From JAZGAE01 sp036475545 (GTDB taxonomy: Bacteria > Pseudomonadota > Alphaproteobacteria > DATDPM01): DNA of 60,513 bases. A program made the translations under genes and the position numbers. Below, piece by piece: positions 43,978 through 53,322 of the stretch. The stretch's first letter is position 1. Every line of letters starts with the position of its first letter. The notes under the pieces are model-generated. The model was not told where the DNA came from. It ran no database searches and saw only the letters and a program-made list of their open reading frames with translations. The stretch spans positions 1 through 60,513 of the forward strand of contig JAZGAE010000036.1 in NCBI GenBank assembly GCA_036475545.1, read 5' to 3'.

Positions 43978-44852
43978 GAGCCTTGACCCGAGCCTCTGGC
44001 GCCGTGCACGCCCTCGGCCAGGGTGCGGGCGAAGGCGACCACCTCGTCCACCAGGCCGGGGCGCGGGGCGCCCTTGTCGTCGAGGCCCTCGGCGATCCGT
44101 TGCACCAGCGCCGAGCCGACCACGGCGGCGTCCGCCACCCGGGCGACGGCGGCCGCCTGTTCCGGCGACTTGATGCCGAAGCCCACGGCGATGGGTAGCT
44201 CGGTGTGGCGGCGCAGCCGCTCGACCGCCTCCGTCACGGCCTCGATCGAGGCGCTGCGCGTGCCGGTGATGCCGGTAATCGAGACGTAGTAGAGAAAGCC
44301 GCTGGTGTGGCTGAGGACCGTGGGCAAGCGCTCGTCGTCCGTCGTCGGCGTCGCCAGGCGGATGAAGTTGAGCCCCGCCGCGATCGCAGGAAGGCAAAGC
44401 TCCTCGTCCTCCTCCGGCGGCAGGTCCACCACGATGAGCCCGTCCACGCCCGCCTCGAGCGCGTCCCGGATGAAAGACTCGACGCCATAAATGTAGATCG
44501 GGTTGTAGTAGCCCATGAGGATCACGGGCGTCTCGTTGTCGCCCTCGCGAAAGGCGCGCACCTGGTCCACGGTCTTGGCGAGCGTCATGCCCGATTTTAG
44601 CGCCCGCGTGCTGCTCCACTGGATGGCGGGGCCGTCGGCCATGGGGTCGGAAAACGGCATGCCCAGCTCGATCAGGTCGGCGCCCGCCGCCGGCAGGCGG
44701 GTCATCAGCTCGAGCGAGGCCTCGGGATCGGGGTCGCCCGCGGTGATGAAGGTGACGAAGCCCGCGCGCCCTTGCCGGCGCAGCGCCTCGAACCGCCCGC
44801 GGATGCGCCCCGAATCCGGGGCCGTGGCGGCCACTGCCGAGCTCACCGGCAT
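43974..44852 (-). CDS. trpA: Tryptophan synthase alpha chain
   Basis: Cleaves indole-3-glycerol phosphate and channels indole to TrpB. It has 292 residues in a TIM barrel with catalytic Glu and Asp in LIELGMPFSDPMADGP, the phosphate site GFGIKSPEQA, and the loop YYVSITGITGTR. ATG 44852 lies 11 nt after the trpB stop; the frame is open further upstream only as a shadow of trpB. The stop overlaps accD. It belongs to the pyrF-trpF-trpB-trpA-accD-folC cluster typical of Alphaproteobacteria. Confidence 0.96.
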   Translation of the reverse strand: MPVSSAVAATAPDSGRIRGRFEALRRQGRAGFVTFITAGDPDPEASLELMTRLPAAGADLIELGMPFSDPMADGPAIQWSSTRALKSGMTLAKTVDQVRAFREGDNETPVILMGYYNPIYIYGVESFIRDALEAGVDGLIVVDLPPEEDEELCLPAIAAGLNFIRLATPTTDDERLPTVLSHTSGFLYYVSITGITGTRSASIEAVTEAVERLRRHTELPIAVGFGIKSPEQAAAVARVADAAVVGSALVQRIAEGLDDKGAPRPGLVDEVVAFARTLAEGVHGARGSGQGS

Positions 44853-44863
44853 TTCCCGGACGT

Positions 44864-46075
<1,212 letters not shown>

Positions 46076-46129
46076 GGTCGGATTATGTGCCGAATGCCGC
46101 GCCGAATGAACCATAAGCCCGCGAATTCG

Positions 46130-47077
46130 TCAAAACCTTGCTGACGCGGCCGTCGCCGCCCGGCTCTCGTAGATGTGGGCGATCACGGAGCCGGCGGGCC
46201 GGTGCACGGGGACCAGGATTCTCCGGTACAGCCCGCCCTCGAACCCGTCGATTCGGTGCCAGTGCTTGGGGAGCGCCTCGGAGGTCAGCACGCGAACCCT
46301 GACGGTGCCTTTTCCCTTCTTCCAGGTGAAGGCGGGGTAGCCCGCGACCGCGCGCACGACTCCGTCCACGTGACCGTCGCTCCAAGAGCCCTCGATGCCG
46401 GCGATGACGGGGTGGTTGCGTTCCCCGGGAGCCAGGGTTCCGTAGACCGCGAGCCTGCGCGAGGGGAAACCGAACAGGGCTTCGAAGACGTCCTCCAGCA
46501 CCGGGATGGTGACCGCCGCCACCTCACGGTCCCGCCCGGCCCCGCCGGGACCAGGCCCGTTCGCGGTCTTTTCCCCCTCGGCCATGGTCGATCGGACCAT
46601 CGAGAGCAGCGCCGCGAGGCTCTCCAGTAGCTTCCCCTGCGCTGTGCTGGAAGAAGCCTCACGCCACCGCCTGGGATGGTTCTTCTGGCGGCGGCGCTTC
46701 TCGCTCGCCGTTTCCTCGAGTTCCCGAGGCAGGGGCTGGAAGGGGCTGTTCGCTGTTGATCTTCTCAATGCGTCATGGTCCTGAATGGAGGGACCAGACT
46801 CGGCCACGGCGCGGATGGACGGGCAGCCGCACAACCACGTTCGGCGTTCCGCCGGTATACCCTCGGCGAGCAACCGCCTGATCGCGTCGGCGTCTGCTGC
46901 ATGGGGCCTGTTGGTGGCGGCGCGATACGCACTCCAGCACTGGTTTAGGCCGTCGAACAGCCCGCGGCACCTCGTGACCTCGTCAGGCGTGGCAGCGTCG
47001 TTCGCCATATTGATGTGGTTGAGCGCCTGATCGAGGCAGCCGGTTAGCTCGCGTTCTTGCCACCATTCGCCCGTCAC
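46130..47077 (-). CDS. Gamma-glutamylcyclotransferase-fold protein with unusual N-terminal extension
   Basis: Protein of 315 residues. The C-terminal 115 or so form a GGCT/AIG2-like domain: RLAVYGTLAPGERNHPVI (YGTL signature), GYPAFTWKKGKG and RIDGFEGGLYRRILVPV, whose Glu is the likely catalytic acid. That domain releases 5-oxoproline from gamma-glutamyl compounds, but the substrate here is unknown. The first 170 or so residues contain two Cys (CRGLF, WLCGCPS region) and a basic RRRQKNHPRRWRE stretch, and match no domain I recognise. GTG 47077 is the first plausible start. The gene splits trpF from trpB, is less GC-rich than its neighbours and looks inserted. Confidence 0.6.
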   Translation of the reverse strand: MTGEWWQERELTGCLDQALNHINMANDAATPDEVTRCRGLFDGLNQCWSAYRAATNRPHAADADAIRRLLAEGIPAERRTWLCGCPSIRAVAESGPSIQDHDALRRSTANSPFQPLPRELEETASEKRRRQKNHPRRWREASSSTAQGKLLESLAALLSMVRSTMAEGEKTANGPGPGGAGRDREVAAVTIPVLEDVFEALFGFPSRRLAVYGTLAPGERNHPVIAGIEGSWSDGHVDGVVRAVAGYPAFTWKKGKGTVRVRVLTSEALPKHWHRIDGFEGGLYRRILVPVHRPAGSVIAHIYESRAATAASARF

Positions 47078-47130
47078 GACTGGGGACCCCCTGGTCGCGT
47101 GGGCACCGGAAGCGTGGGGCTGCGGCACGG

Positions 47131-47781
47131 CTAAAGCTTCGCCGCGGCCGAAAGAAAGGCGGTGATGCGGGCCGGGTCCTTGTGGCCGCGCCGGTCCTCG
47201 ACGCCCGAAGAGACGTCGACCGCGCGGGCGCCGCTCACCCGCACGGCCTCGGCGAGATTGTCGGCAGTGAGCCCGCCCGAGAGCATCCAGGGCACCGGCC
47301 ATTCGCGGCCCTTGAGCAAGGTCCAGTCGAAGGCCAGCGCGTTTCCGCCGGGGAGCGCCCCCTTGAGGCCGTCGGGCGGCTTGGCGTCGAACAGCAGCCG
47401 GTCGGCGACCGCGGCGAAGGCATGGGTCGCCAAAAGGTCCTCCTCGATTTCCAGCTTGATCGCCTTCATGACGGGAAGGCCGAACCGGGCGGAGATTTCG
47501 GCCACCCGCTCGGGGCTTTCGTTTCCGTGGAGCTGGAGCATGTCCAGGGACACGCGGGTAAGCACGCCTTCGATCGTGCCGTCGTCCACGTCGACGAACA
47601 GGCCGACCTTGGAGACGTGTTCTTCGGGAATCGCGTGGGCGAGCTCGGCCGCCTCGGCCGCCGTCACGTAGCGCGGCGAGGGGGCATAGAAGACGAATCC
47701 GACCAGGTCCGCCCCGCCATCGGCCGCGGCCCGGGCCGCGGTCCGCGAGTTGATGCCGCAGATCTTGACCTCGAGGGCCAT
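47131..47781 (-). CDS. trpF: Phosphoribosylanthranilate isomerase
   Basis: Third-step enzyme of tryptophan synthesis, an Amadori rearrangement in a TIM barrel. It has 216 residues. The catalytic Cys is in KICGIN at the N-terminus and the catalytic Asp in LFDAKPP. LQLHGNESPE and the phosphate loop LSGGLTADN are present, as is the ending RAVDVSSGVEDRRGHKD. ATG 47781 overlaps the pyrF TGA by one base (TGATG). trpB, which normally follows, is 1.05 kb away because of the inserted gene. Confidence 0.96.
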   Translation of the reverse strand: MALEVKICGINSRTAARAAADGGADLVGFVFYAPSPRYVTAAEAAELAHAIPEEHVSKVGLFVDVDDGTIEGVLTRVSLDMLQLHGNESPERVAEISARFGLPVMKAIKLEIEEDLLATHAFAAVADRLLFDAKPPDGLKGALPGGNALAFDWTLLKGREWPVPWMLSGGLTADNLAEAVRVSGARAVDVSSGVEDRRGHKDPARITAFLSAAAKL

Positions 47782-48524
47782 CACGCGCCGGCCGCTTCCC
47801 GCACGATGCGGCGCGCGGCGTCCGCCGGGTCGCGCGCCTCGCTGATGGGCCGCCCGATGATGAGATAGTCTGCGCCGCGGGCCAGGGCCTCGGCCGGGCT
47901 CATCACGCGCTTCTGGTCCTGCTCCGCGGCCCAGGAGGGGCGAATCCCGGGCACCACCAGCTTGAAATCCGGGCCACACTCGGCGCGCACCATCTCCACC
48001 TCCCGGGGCGAGCACACGACCCCGTCGAGCCCTGTGTCCTGGGCCAGCTTGGCCAGGCGCAGCACCTGATCTTGAAGTGTTCCGGCCATGCCGATCTCGG
48101 ACAGATCCTCGGGCCCGAGGCTGGTGAGCACGGTGACGGCCACCACCAAAGGCCGCTTGAGCCCATGCCGCTCGGCCGCCGCGGCGGCCGCGTCGACCGC
48201 CCCGTGCAGCATCCTCGCCCCGCCCGCCGCATGCACCGTCAACATGAAGGGGGCGAGCTCCACCGCCGCCGCCACGGCCCGGACCACGGTGTGGGGGATG
48301 TCGTGGAACTTGAGGTCCAGGAGCACGGGCAGCCCCGCCTCCGCCATGGCGTGCACGCCCTGCGGCCCGTTGGCGGTGAAAAACTCCTTGCCCAGCTTGA
48401 TGCCGCCGACCAGGCCCTCGAGCTTCCGGGCGAGCTCGAGCGCCGCCGTGAGGTCGTTCGTGTCGATGGCACAAAAGATTCGGCGCCGCGCGTCGGTGAC
48501 GGCCTTGGACGCAAGGTCCTGCAT
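47781..48524 (-). CDS. pyrF: Orotidine 5'-phosphate decarboxylase
   Basis: Makes UMP from OMP; cytosolic. It has 247 residues in a TIM barrel with the catalytic Asp/Lys array LLDLKFHDIPHTV, the N-terminal FCAIDTNDLTAALELA, IKLGKEFF, and the phosphate gripper VPGIRP with YLIIGRPISEARDP. ATG 48524 is used; a long upstream in-frame extension to 48758 is Arg/Pro filler. First gene of the leftward pyrF-trpF operon. Confidence 0.96.
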   Translation of the reverse strand: MQDLASKAVTDARRRIFCAIDTNDLTAALELARKLEGLVGGIKLGKEFFTANGPQGVHAMAEAGLPVLLDLKFHDIPHTVVRAVAAAVELAPFMLTVHAAGGARMLHGAVDAAAAAAERHGLKRPLVVAVTVLTSLGPEDLSEIGMAGTLQDQVLRLAKLAQDTGLDGVVCSPREVEMVRAECGPDFKLVVPGIRPSWAAEQDQKRVMSPAEALARGADYLIIGRPISEARDPADAARRIVREAAGA

Positions 48525-48934
48525 GGCATCGGCCCTGGATCGATGAAGCCGCTGGCGGCCGCCGCTGGCGGCGGCTCTCCGCCGCCGGTTGTATAGCAGA
48601 TCGGAGGTCCGCGCGCATATGCGCAGGTGGTTGCGGCCGCCTGCCGGCACCGCCGGATGGGGTGCCCCGCAAGGCGGGCCCAACCTCGGTGCACCCGGCC
48701 GCGGGAGCGAAACCGGGCGGCGGTTCCCGTTTCGCAACCAACAGACCCGCGGCATCACCTTGGAGGCACGACTTCCCGGTAGGGCACCGCCTGCGCGCCG
48801 TGGGCCTCGGCGCAGGCTTCTTCACTTCGCCTCGCGTTTGCTTATGATAGCCGCGTCATGACTCGGCGAGCCGGGATAGGCAGGGAAAGCGGACCCGGGT
48901 TGGGCTCCGGACGCGGCGCTCCGCGGGAGACCGC
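48525..48934. other. Non-coding region between pyrF and ggt
   Basis: 410 bp separating divergent genes, with no ORF that looks real. Around 48545-48595 there is a dense GCCGCTGGCGGC/GCCGCC palindromic cluster that could fold as a hairpin in the pyrF leader. Promoters of both genes must lie here, but no clear hexamers were identified. Confidence 0.5.
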
Positions 48935-50485
48935 ATGACGGCGCGCGGCGTGGTCGCGGCGGGCCATGTCGAGACGGCCCGCGCCGCCCAGATCGTGCTC
49001 GCGGATGGGGGGAACGCCTTCGACGCCGCGCTCGCCGCGATGTGCGCCGCCTGCGTCGCCGAGCCGGTCCTCTCTTCGCTCGGGGGCGGAGGGTTTCTTT
49101 TGGCTCACGATGTCTCGGGCCGGACCGTCCTTTTCGACTTTTTCGTGCAGACCCCGCGCCGGTCGCCAACGGGCGAGCTGGACTTCTGCCCGATTCTCGC
49201 CGACTTCGGCGCGGCGCAGCAGGAGTTCCACATCGGCTTCGGCTCCATCGCCACCCCCGGCGTGGTGAAGGGGCTGTTCCAGGTCCACCGGGAACTCGGT
49301 TTCATGCCGCTCGCCAGAATCGTCGAGCCGGCCGCCGCCCTCGCGCGCGAGGGCGTCGAGATTAACCGCTTCCAGGCGTATCTGTTCCAGATCATCGGCC
49401 CGATCTTGAGCGCCAGCAAGGCGTCCCGCGCGGTCTTTCACAGCCCCGAGGATTCAAGCCGGCTTCTGGGAGAGGGCGAAATCTTCCGCTTGCCGGACTT
49501 CGCCGACGCCCTCGAAGCCTTGGCGCGCGAAGGCGCGGACCTGTTCTATCGGGGCGAGATCGCACGAACCATCGAGCGCGACTTGGGCCAGAACGGGGGG
49601 GCTCTCACGCGCGACGACCTCGAGGCTTATCGGGTGGAGGATCGCACGCCGCTGGAGCTCCGCTACCGCGGGGCGCGGCTCTTCATGAATCCGCCGCCCG
49701 CCTCTGGCGGGATCCTGATCGCGTTTGCGCTCGAGTTGCTCAAGGATTTCGAGATCCACGAGCTCGGCTTCGGTTCGGCCGCGTGCCTAAGTCTGCTCGC
49801 GCGCGTCATGGAGCAGACCAACAAGGCACGTCTGGAGAGCCGCTTCCAAGAGGAGGCGGGAGGCGAGGCGCAACTCCTCGAGCCTGAGTTGGTCGAGGCC
49901 TACCGCCGCGCGCTCCGCGGCCGCCCCTCGGCGAGTCGCGGGACCACCCAAATCAGCGTCATCGACGCCGAGGGAAACGCCGCGAGCCTGACGCTCTCCA
50001 ACGGCGAGGGCTGCGGCTACCTCGTGCCGGATACGGGAATCATGCTCAACAACATGCTCGGCGAGGAAGACATCAACCCTCTCGGGTTCCACCGCTGGCC
50101 GCCGGGGATCCGGATGTGCTCGATGATGTCCCCGACCCTGATCTTCGGCCCTGAGACGCGCATCGCCGCCACGGGTTCCGGCGGCTCGAACCGGATTCGC
50201 ACGGCCATCCTCCAGGTGCTGGTCGATTTGCTCGACTTCGGCATGGCGGTGGAGGAGGCGGTGGAGAGCCCGCGCATTCATTTCGAGCGCGGCCTTCTCA
50301 GCGTCGAGCCGGGGTTCGAGGAGAGGGAGCTGGCGAAGCTTCTGGCCGAGTTCCCCGAACACAGGCTGTGGCAGGAGCGCAACCTGTTCTTCGGCGGCAC
50401 CCACACGGCGGCCTTCGACGCGGCCCGCGGCACCTTTGCGGGCGCGGGCGATTCGCGGCGCGGCGGCGCCGTCCTCATGGCTTAG
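48935..50485 (+). CDS. Gamma-glutamyltransferase family protein
   Basis: Ntn-hydrolase of the GGT family, 516 residues. The large-subunit start ARGVVAAGHVETARAAQIVLADGGNAFDAALAAM and GFGSIATPGVVKGLF are typical. The autoprocessing site is RGTTQISVIDAEGNAASLT, where the first Thr of TTQ should become the N-terminal nucleophile; most GGTs have TTH here. Substrate-site motifs MLNNMLGEEDINP and ATGSGGSNRI are present. No signal peptide is visible, so this protein looks cytosolic, unlike periplasmic E. coli Ggt. Its stop TAG lies within a repeat element. It is not part of the trp block and looks like an accessory insertion between pyrF and lapA. Confidence 0.88.
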   Translation: MTARGVVAAGHVETARAAQIVLADGGNAFDAALAAMCAACVAEPVLSSLGGGGFLLAHDVSGRTVLFDFFVQTPRRSPTGELDFCPILADFGAAQQEFHIGFGSIATPGVVKGLFQVHRELGFMPLARIVEPAAALAREGVEINRFQAYLFQIIGPILSASKASRAVFHSPEDSSRLLGEGEIFRLPDFADALEALAREGADLFYRGEIARTIERDLGQNGGALTRDDLEAYRVEDRTPLELRYRGARLFMNPPPASGGILIAFALELLKDFEIHELGFGSAACLSLLARVMEQTNKARLESRFQEEAGGEAQLLEPELVEAYRRALRGRPSASRGTTQISVIDAEGNAASLTLSNGEGCGYLVPDTGIMLNNMLGEEDINPLGFHRWPPGIRMCSMMSPTLIFGPETRIAATGSGGSNRIRTAILQVLVDLLDFGMAVEEAVESPRIHFERGLLSVEPGFEERELAKLLAEFPEHRLWQERNLFFGGTHTAAFDAARGTFAGAGDSRRGGAVLMA

Positions 50486-50756
50486 AGCATAATCCGGTCA
50501 GGTTGAGCTGGCTGCGCCGGAGGAATTTTGTGCCGCGGGCAGGAGCGGGGCGAAGCACGTAGCGGTGCCTACGCGCGAGTTCCGCGACGAACCCGTGGCC
50601 GCAAAAGACCCCGGCCCTTCGGGTTGCGCCGGGGCGGGTGCCCGCGGCGTTGCGCCGGTGCGGGCGATGCCCCCGCATCGCCCTTCGCGCCGCGCCTGGC
50701 GGATCGCCGCGCCACGGCGCAACGCAGCCGACTCCACCTGACCGGATTATGCTCTA
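50483..50756. repeat. MITE-like element with 34-bp terminal inverted repeats
   Basis: A 274-bp non-coding unit. The left end starts TAGAGCATAATCCGGTCAGG and the right end is its inverted copy (50723-50756), with about 3 mismatches in 34 bp. The left 70 bp recur inverted at 51377-51446. No transposase is present. The unit supplies the stop codon of ggt. A similar TAGAGCAT-type intergenic repeat family is known in Alphaproteobacteria, but identity with it is not shown. Confidence 0.7.
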
Positions 50757-51025
50757 GGGGCGCGGCCCGATTCCGAGGGTCCGTTTGGCCGCCCCGGCGG
50801 TCTCAGGGCGGCGTTGCGCCTTATGATTGAGCGTTGGGAAATACATACAATTTTATGTTTGAGGAATTCGTAATTGTTGCCCGTTAGATTGCCACCAACG
50901 CAACTGCCTTACGGGCTCGGGAAAGAGTAAAACCCGGACCGCAACGGGCCTCCTGGAGGGTCCGTGAGGCCAGAGGGGCGGTGTGACCCCGGCGGGGTCA
51001 ACGAGAGCAACGGAGGCATAGAGGC
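50757..51025. other. AT-rich leader region upstream of the small ORF
   Basis: 270 bp that include an unusually AT-rich core (about 50836-50890) in a very GC-rich genome. TACAAT at 50846-50851 could be a -10 element, but no convincing -35 lies 16-18 bp upstream. A second weak pair is TTGAGG (50859) with TTAGAT (50884). The part from about 50935 has a GGACC/GGTCC-rich potential hairpin before the ribosome-binding site. Confidence 0.3.
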
Positions 51026-51220
51026 ATGGATATCAACTCGGGCGGTGCCAGCACCGCCGCCACTCCGGTCACCGTGGGCGTTTCGGGCGTGAGGAGGGCG
51101 CTCGACCTCGAGGACAGCGTCGCCGAGACCGAGCTTGATTCGGCGGTCAAAGAGGCCGAAAGGGCGGCCCAAGCCGACCTTACTTCCCATCGCGGCCAGA
51201 AGGTGGACATCACCGCGTAA
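51026..51220 (+). CDS. Small hypothetical protein
   Basis: Predicted protein of 64 residues with no signal peptide or transmembrane helix. The N-terminus is Ser/Thr/Ala-rich and the middle is a charged amphipathic helix (DSVAETELDSAVKEAERAAQADL). The VTVGVSGVRRALDLED stretch faintly resembles the start of YjfB-type putative motility proteins; this is a weak resemblance only. It has GAGG 5 nt before ATG, its own terminator 60 nt after the stop, and an AT-rich candidate promoter region upstream, all of which support a real gene. It stands alone inside a region bounded by inverted repeats. Confidence 0.55.
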   Translation: MDINSGGASTAATPVTVGVSGVRRALDLEDSVAETELDSAVKEAERAAQADLTSHRGQKVDITA

Positions 51221-51280
51221 GGCAGGCGGCGGTTCACCCCGCCGCTCATCCACACTCACGCGGATCTCGCAACCAGCCGG

Positions 51281-51307
51281 ACCGGCCGCTAGGGCCGGAC
51301 CTTTTTT
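51281..51307 (+). terminator. Rho-independent terminator after the small ORF
   Basis: A CCGGCC stem with a GCTAG loop and GGCCGG return is followed by ACC and six T. It lies about 60 nt downstream of the 64-residue ORF, in the same orientation. Confidence 0.85.
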
Positions 51308-51376
51308 CGCATAAGACGGCCATATCATCGTCGCGCAGGCCAGCGCTTGGCGCCTGGCCCGCGCGACGGTCTTCCA

Positions 51377-51446
51377 CGCCCCGCTCCTGCCCGCGGCACA
51401 AAATTCCTCCGGCGCAGTCAGTTCAACTTGACCGGATTATGCTCTA
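51377..51446 (-). repeat. Second copy of the 70-bp repeat end, inverted
   Basis: The reverse complement matches 50483-50552 at about 67 of 70 positions, including CGCCGGAGGAATTTTGTGCC. It therefore forms a long inverted pair with that copy around the small ORF. Only this end of the 274-bp element is present here. Confidence 0.8.
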
Positions 51447-51540
51447 GGCCGAGGGCGGCGTGAGTCCAGGGTTGCGCGTCGAGGGGCTGGCCCACGAGGC
51501 TCCGTGCTGGCGCCGGAAGACGGCGACCGGCGCCCGGCGC

Positions 51541-51909
51541 TTAGGGCTGGCCGGTCCCGCCGGGACGGACCTGCGGGCTCGGCGCAGCCTCGGCGGCGCC
51601 CTCGGTTCCCTCTCCGGCCCGGATGTCGGAGCCGTGGGCGCCGAGCGCGGAAATTTCGCGCTCCAGGGCTTGCATCCGCCGCGACCGCTGGCGTGCCCGC
51701 CGCCGCCACCTGCCTTGGGTGGACCAAGTGATGGCCGAGCCGATCAGCAAGCCGATCAACAAGGTGGCCAGGAGAACCAGGTAAAGCCGAATTTCAGGCT
51801 GAAACGGAAAGGGCCAGAAATCCACCGTCACGGGGTCGCGATTGAAGATGGCGAATACGACCGTGACGGCGACGGCGGCGAGCAGGAGGATCCGGAAGAG
51901 GAGTTTCAC
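51541..51909 (-). CDS. lapA: LapA-domain inner-membrane protein (DUF1049)
   Basis: Protein of 122 residues with two transmembrane helices (LLFRILLLAAVAVTVVFAI and LYLVLLATLLIGLLIGSAITW), separated by NRDPVTVDFWPFPFQ, and a basic cytosolic tail (RWRRRARQRSRRMQALEREI). This is the lipopolysaccharide-assembly protein A layout; in E. coli LapA works with LapB to tune LpxC turnover. LapB is not adjacent here. The C-terminal 40 residues are Gly/Pro-rich and probably disordered. It lies 57 nt after ihfB, a common neighbour in Alphaproteobacteria. Confidence 0.85.
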   Translation of the reverse strand: MKLLFRILLLAAVAVTVVFAIFNRDPVTVDFWPFPFQPEIRLYLVLLATLLIGLLIGSAITWSTQGRWRRRARQRSRRMQALEREISALGAHGSDIRAGEGTEGAAEAAPSPQVRPGGTGQP

Positions 51910-51966
51910 GACGTCCGACCGCGACGGGGCGCGGATCGGCGCGGGCGGGCAAGCCGGTGCCTGGGT

Positions 51967-52251
51967 CTACCTCTTGCCGTTCAGCCGCTCGCGCAGTTCC
52001 TTTCCCGTCTTGAAGAAGGGGATGTATTTTTCGGCGACGTTCACGGTGTCGCCGGTTCGGGGGTTCCGGCCGACGCGGGCGGTCCGGTGTTTGACCGAAA
52101 AGGCACCGAAGCCTCTGAGCTCGACCCGGTCGCCGCGGGCGAGCGCGCCAGAAATCTCCTCGAAGATCGCCGCGACGATTCGCTCGACGTCGCGTAGGTA
52201 TAGATGCGGATTCCGTTCCGCGAGCCGCGCGATCAGTTCCGACTTCGTCAT
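51967..52251 (-). CDS. ihfB: Integration host factor subunit beta
   Basis: DNA-bending nucleoid protein that pairs with IHF-alpha, 94 residues. It starts MTKSELIARLAERNPHLYLRDVERIV. The DNA-intercalating arm GRNPRTGDTVNVAEKYIPFFKTGKELRERL contains the conserved Pro, and VELRGFGAFSVK is the family core. The context (between sppA/rpsA and lapA) supports IhfB rather than HU. ATG 52251 is used; the in-frame start at 52296 would add non-conserved residues. Confidence 0.93.
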   Translation of the reverse strand: MTKSELIARLAERNPHLYLRDVERIVAAIFEEISGALARGDRVELRGFGAFSVKHRTARVGRNPRTGDTVNVAEKYIPFFKTGKELRERLNGKR

Positions 52252-52363
52252 GGCGGGGCGTCCCCTCTCAATCGTGTTTCCCTCGAGCGCCCACACCTGA
52301 CCCCACCGCGGCGCGGCTGCGGTTCCGTTAGGGGCTGGGACAAAAAGCCGCGAAAGGGTGCAG

Positions 52364-53275
52364 CTAACGAAAATCAGGGTGCCAAAGCGAAATCAGGCCG
52401 TCAAGGGTAACCCTCTCAGAAAACGGAGTTTTTCCGGCCACGGCCGAAAGGATTCGGTCCCAGATCAGCTCCTCCCTCTCTACTTCGATCTCGTATACCG
52501 GCAGCGTCTCGTCGATCTCGTGGACTGCGGCGAGCCAGGCCAGGGCCTCCCCTTCACCTCCGATTTCATCGATGAGGCCGTTGGAGGCCGCCTGGCGTCC
52601 GGTGTAGACCCGGCCGTCGGAAAGCCTCAAGGCCTGCTCGCGGGTCATGTGGCGGCGTTCGATCACCAATCCGACGAACATGTCGAACATGTCCTGGACC
52701 ACCACCATGGCCGCCTCGCGGCCCTCGGCGGTCAACGGCTCCAACGGAGAGGGGACCGCCTTGAGGGGCCCGCTCTTCACCGCTTCCGTCGTGATGCCCA
52801 GCTTCTCGAGCATGCCCGTCAGATCGGTGGCCTGGAGCAAGACGCCGATCGATCCGGTGATCGAGCCCTTCTGGGCGAAGATGCGGTCGGTGCCCAGCGC
52901 GATCATGTATCCGGCAGAGGCCGCCACCTCCCGCATGACGGCCACCACGGGCTTGTTTTCAGCCACCCTGCGCAGGTCGTGATACAGCGTCTCGCCGCCC
53001 ACGACCGTGCCGCCGGGGCTGTTGACATGCACGATGAGGGCCTGAACGTTGGGGTCCGACGCGGTCTCCGCGAGCAGCTCGCTACGGTCTCGGTCGTCCA
53101 GGATCAGCCCGGACACGGTGAGCCGGGCGATGTGATCTCCGCGGGGCAACAGGCCCTCGCGCCCCAAAAGAAGCACCGCCGCCGCCACCAGAGCGACGAT
53201 GGCGAGCGCGCGCCAAAGATGCAGGCGCCGTTTCAGGCGCCGCCGGTCCAGTTGAATGTCGGCGTCAATCGACAC
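52364..53275 (-). CDS. sppA: Signal peptide peptidase SppA
   Basis: Membrane-bound serine protease that degrades cleaved signal peptides, 303 residues (the short, single-domain form). One N-terminal transmembrane helix follows a basic RRRLKRRLHLWR stretch. The core has LIVHVNSPGGTVVGGE and REVAASAGYMIALGTDRI, in which the Ser is the likely nucleophile, then GSITGSIGV and LSDGRVYTGRQAASNGLIDEIGG. I could not place the catalytic Lys with certainty by eye. It lies between rpsA and ihfB on the same strand. Confidence 0.92.
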   Translation of the reverse strand: MSIDADIQLDRRRLKRRLHLWRALAIVALVAAAVLLLGREGLLPRGDHIARLTVSGLILDDRDRSELLAETASDPNVQALIVHVNSPGGTVVGGETLYHDLRRVAENKPVVAVMREVAASAGYMIALGTDRIFAQKGSITGSIGVLLQATDLTGMLEKLGITTEAVKSGPLKAVPSPLEPLTAEGREAAMVVVQDMFDMFVGLVIERRHMTREQALRLSDGRVYTGRQAASNGLIDEIGGEGEALAWLAAVHEIDETLPVYEIEVEREELIWDRILSAVAGKTPFSERVTLDGLISLWHPDFR

Positions 53276-53322
53276 GGCGGTGGCGCGCGCACGGGCCGCT
53301 CACGCCTGCGGCCCGGGTGGGG

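Noticed and set aside
50475..50678. 67-codon minus-strand ORF inside the repeat element
   Set aside because: It lies entirely in the repeat plus the end of ggt and is best explained as an open frame in repetitive DNA.
50483..51446. Complete insertion sequence
   Set aside because: There is no transposase ORF or target-site duplication that I can identify; only non-coding inverted repeats are present.
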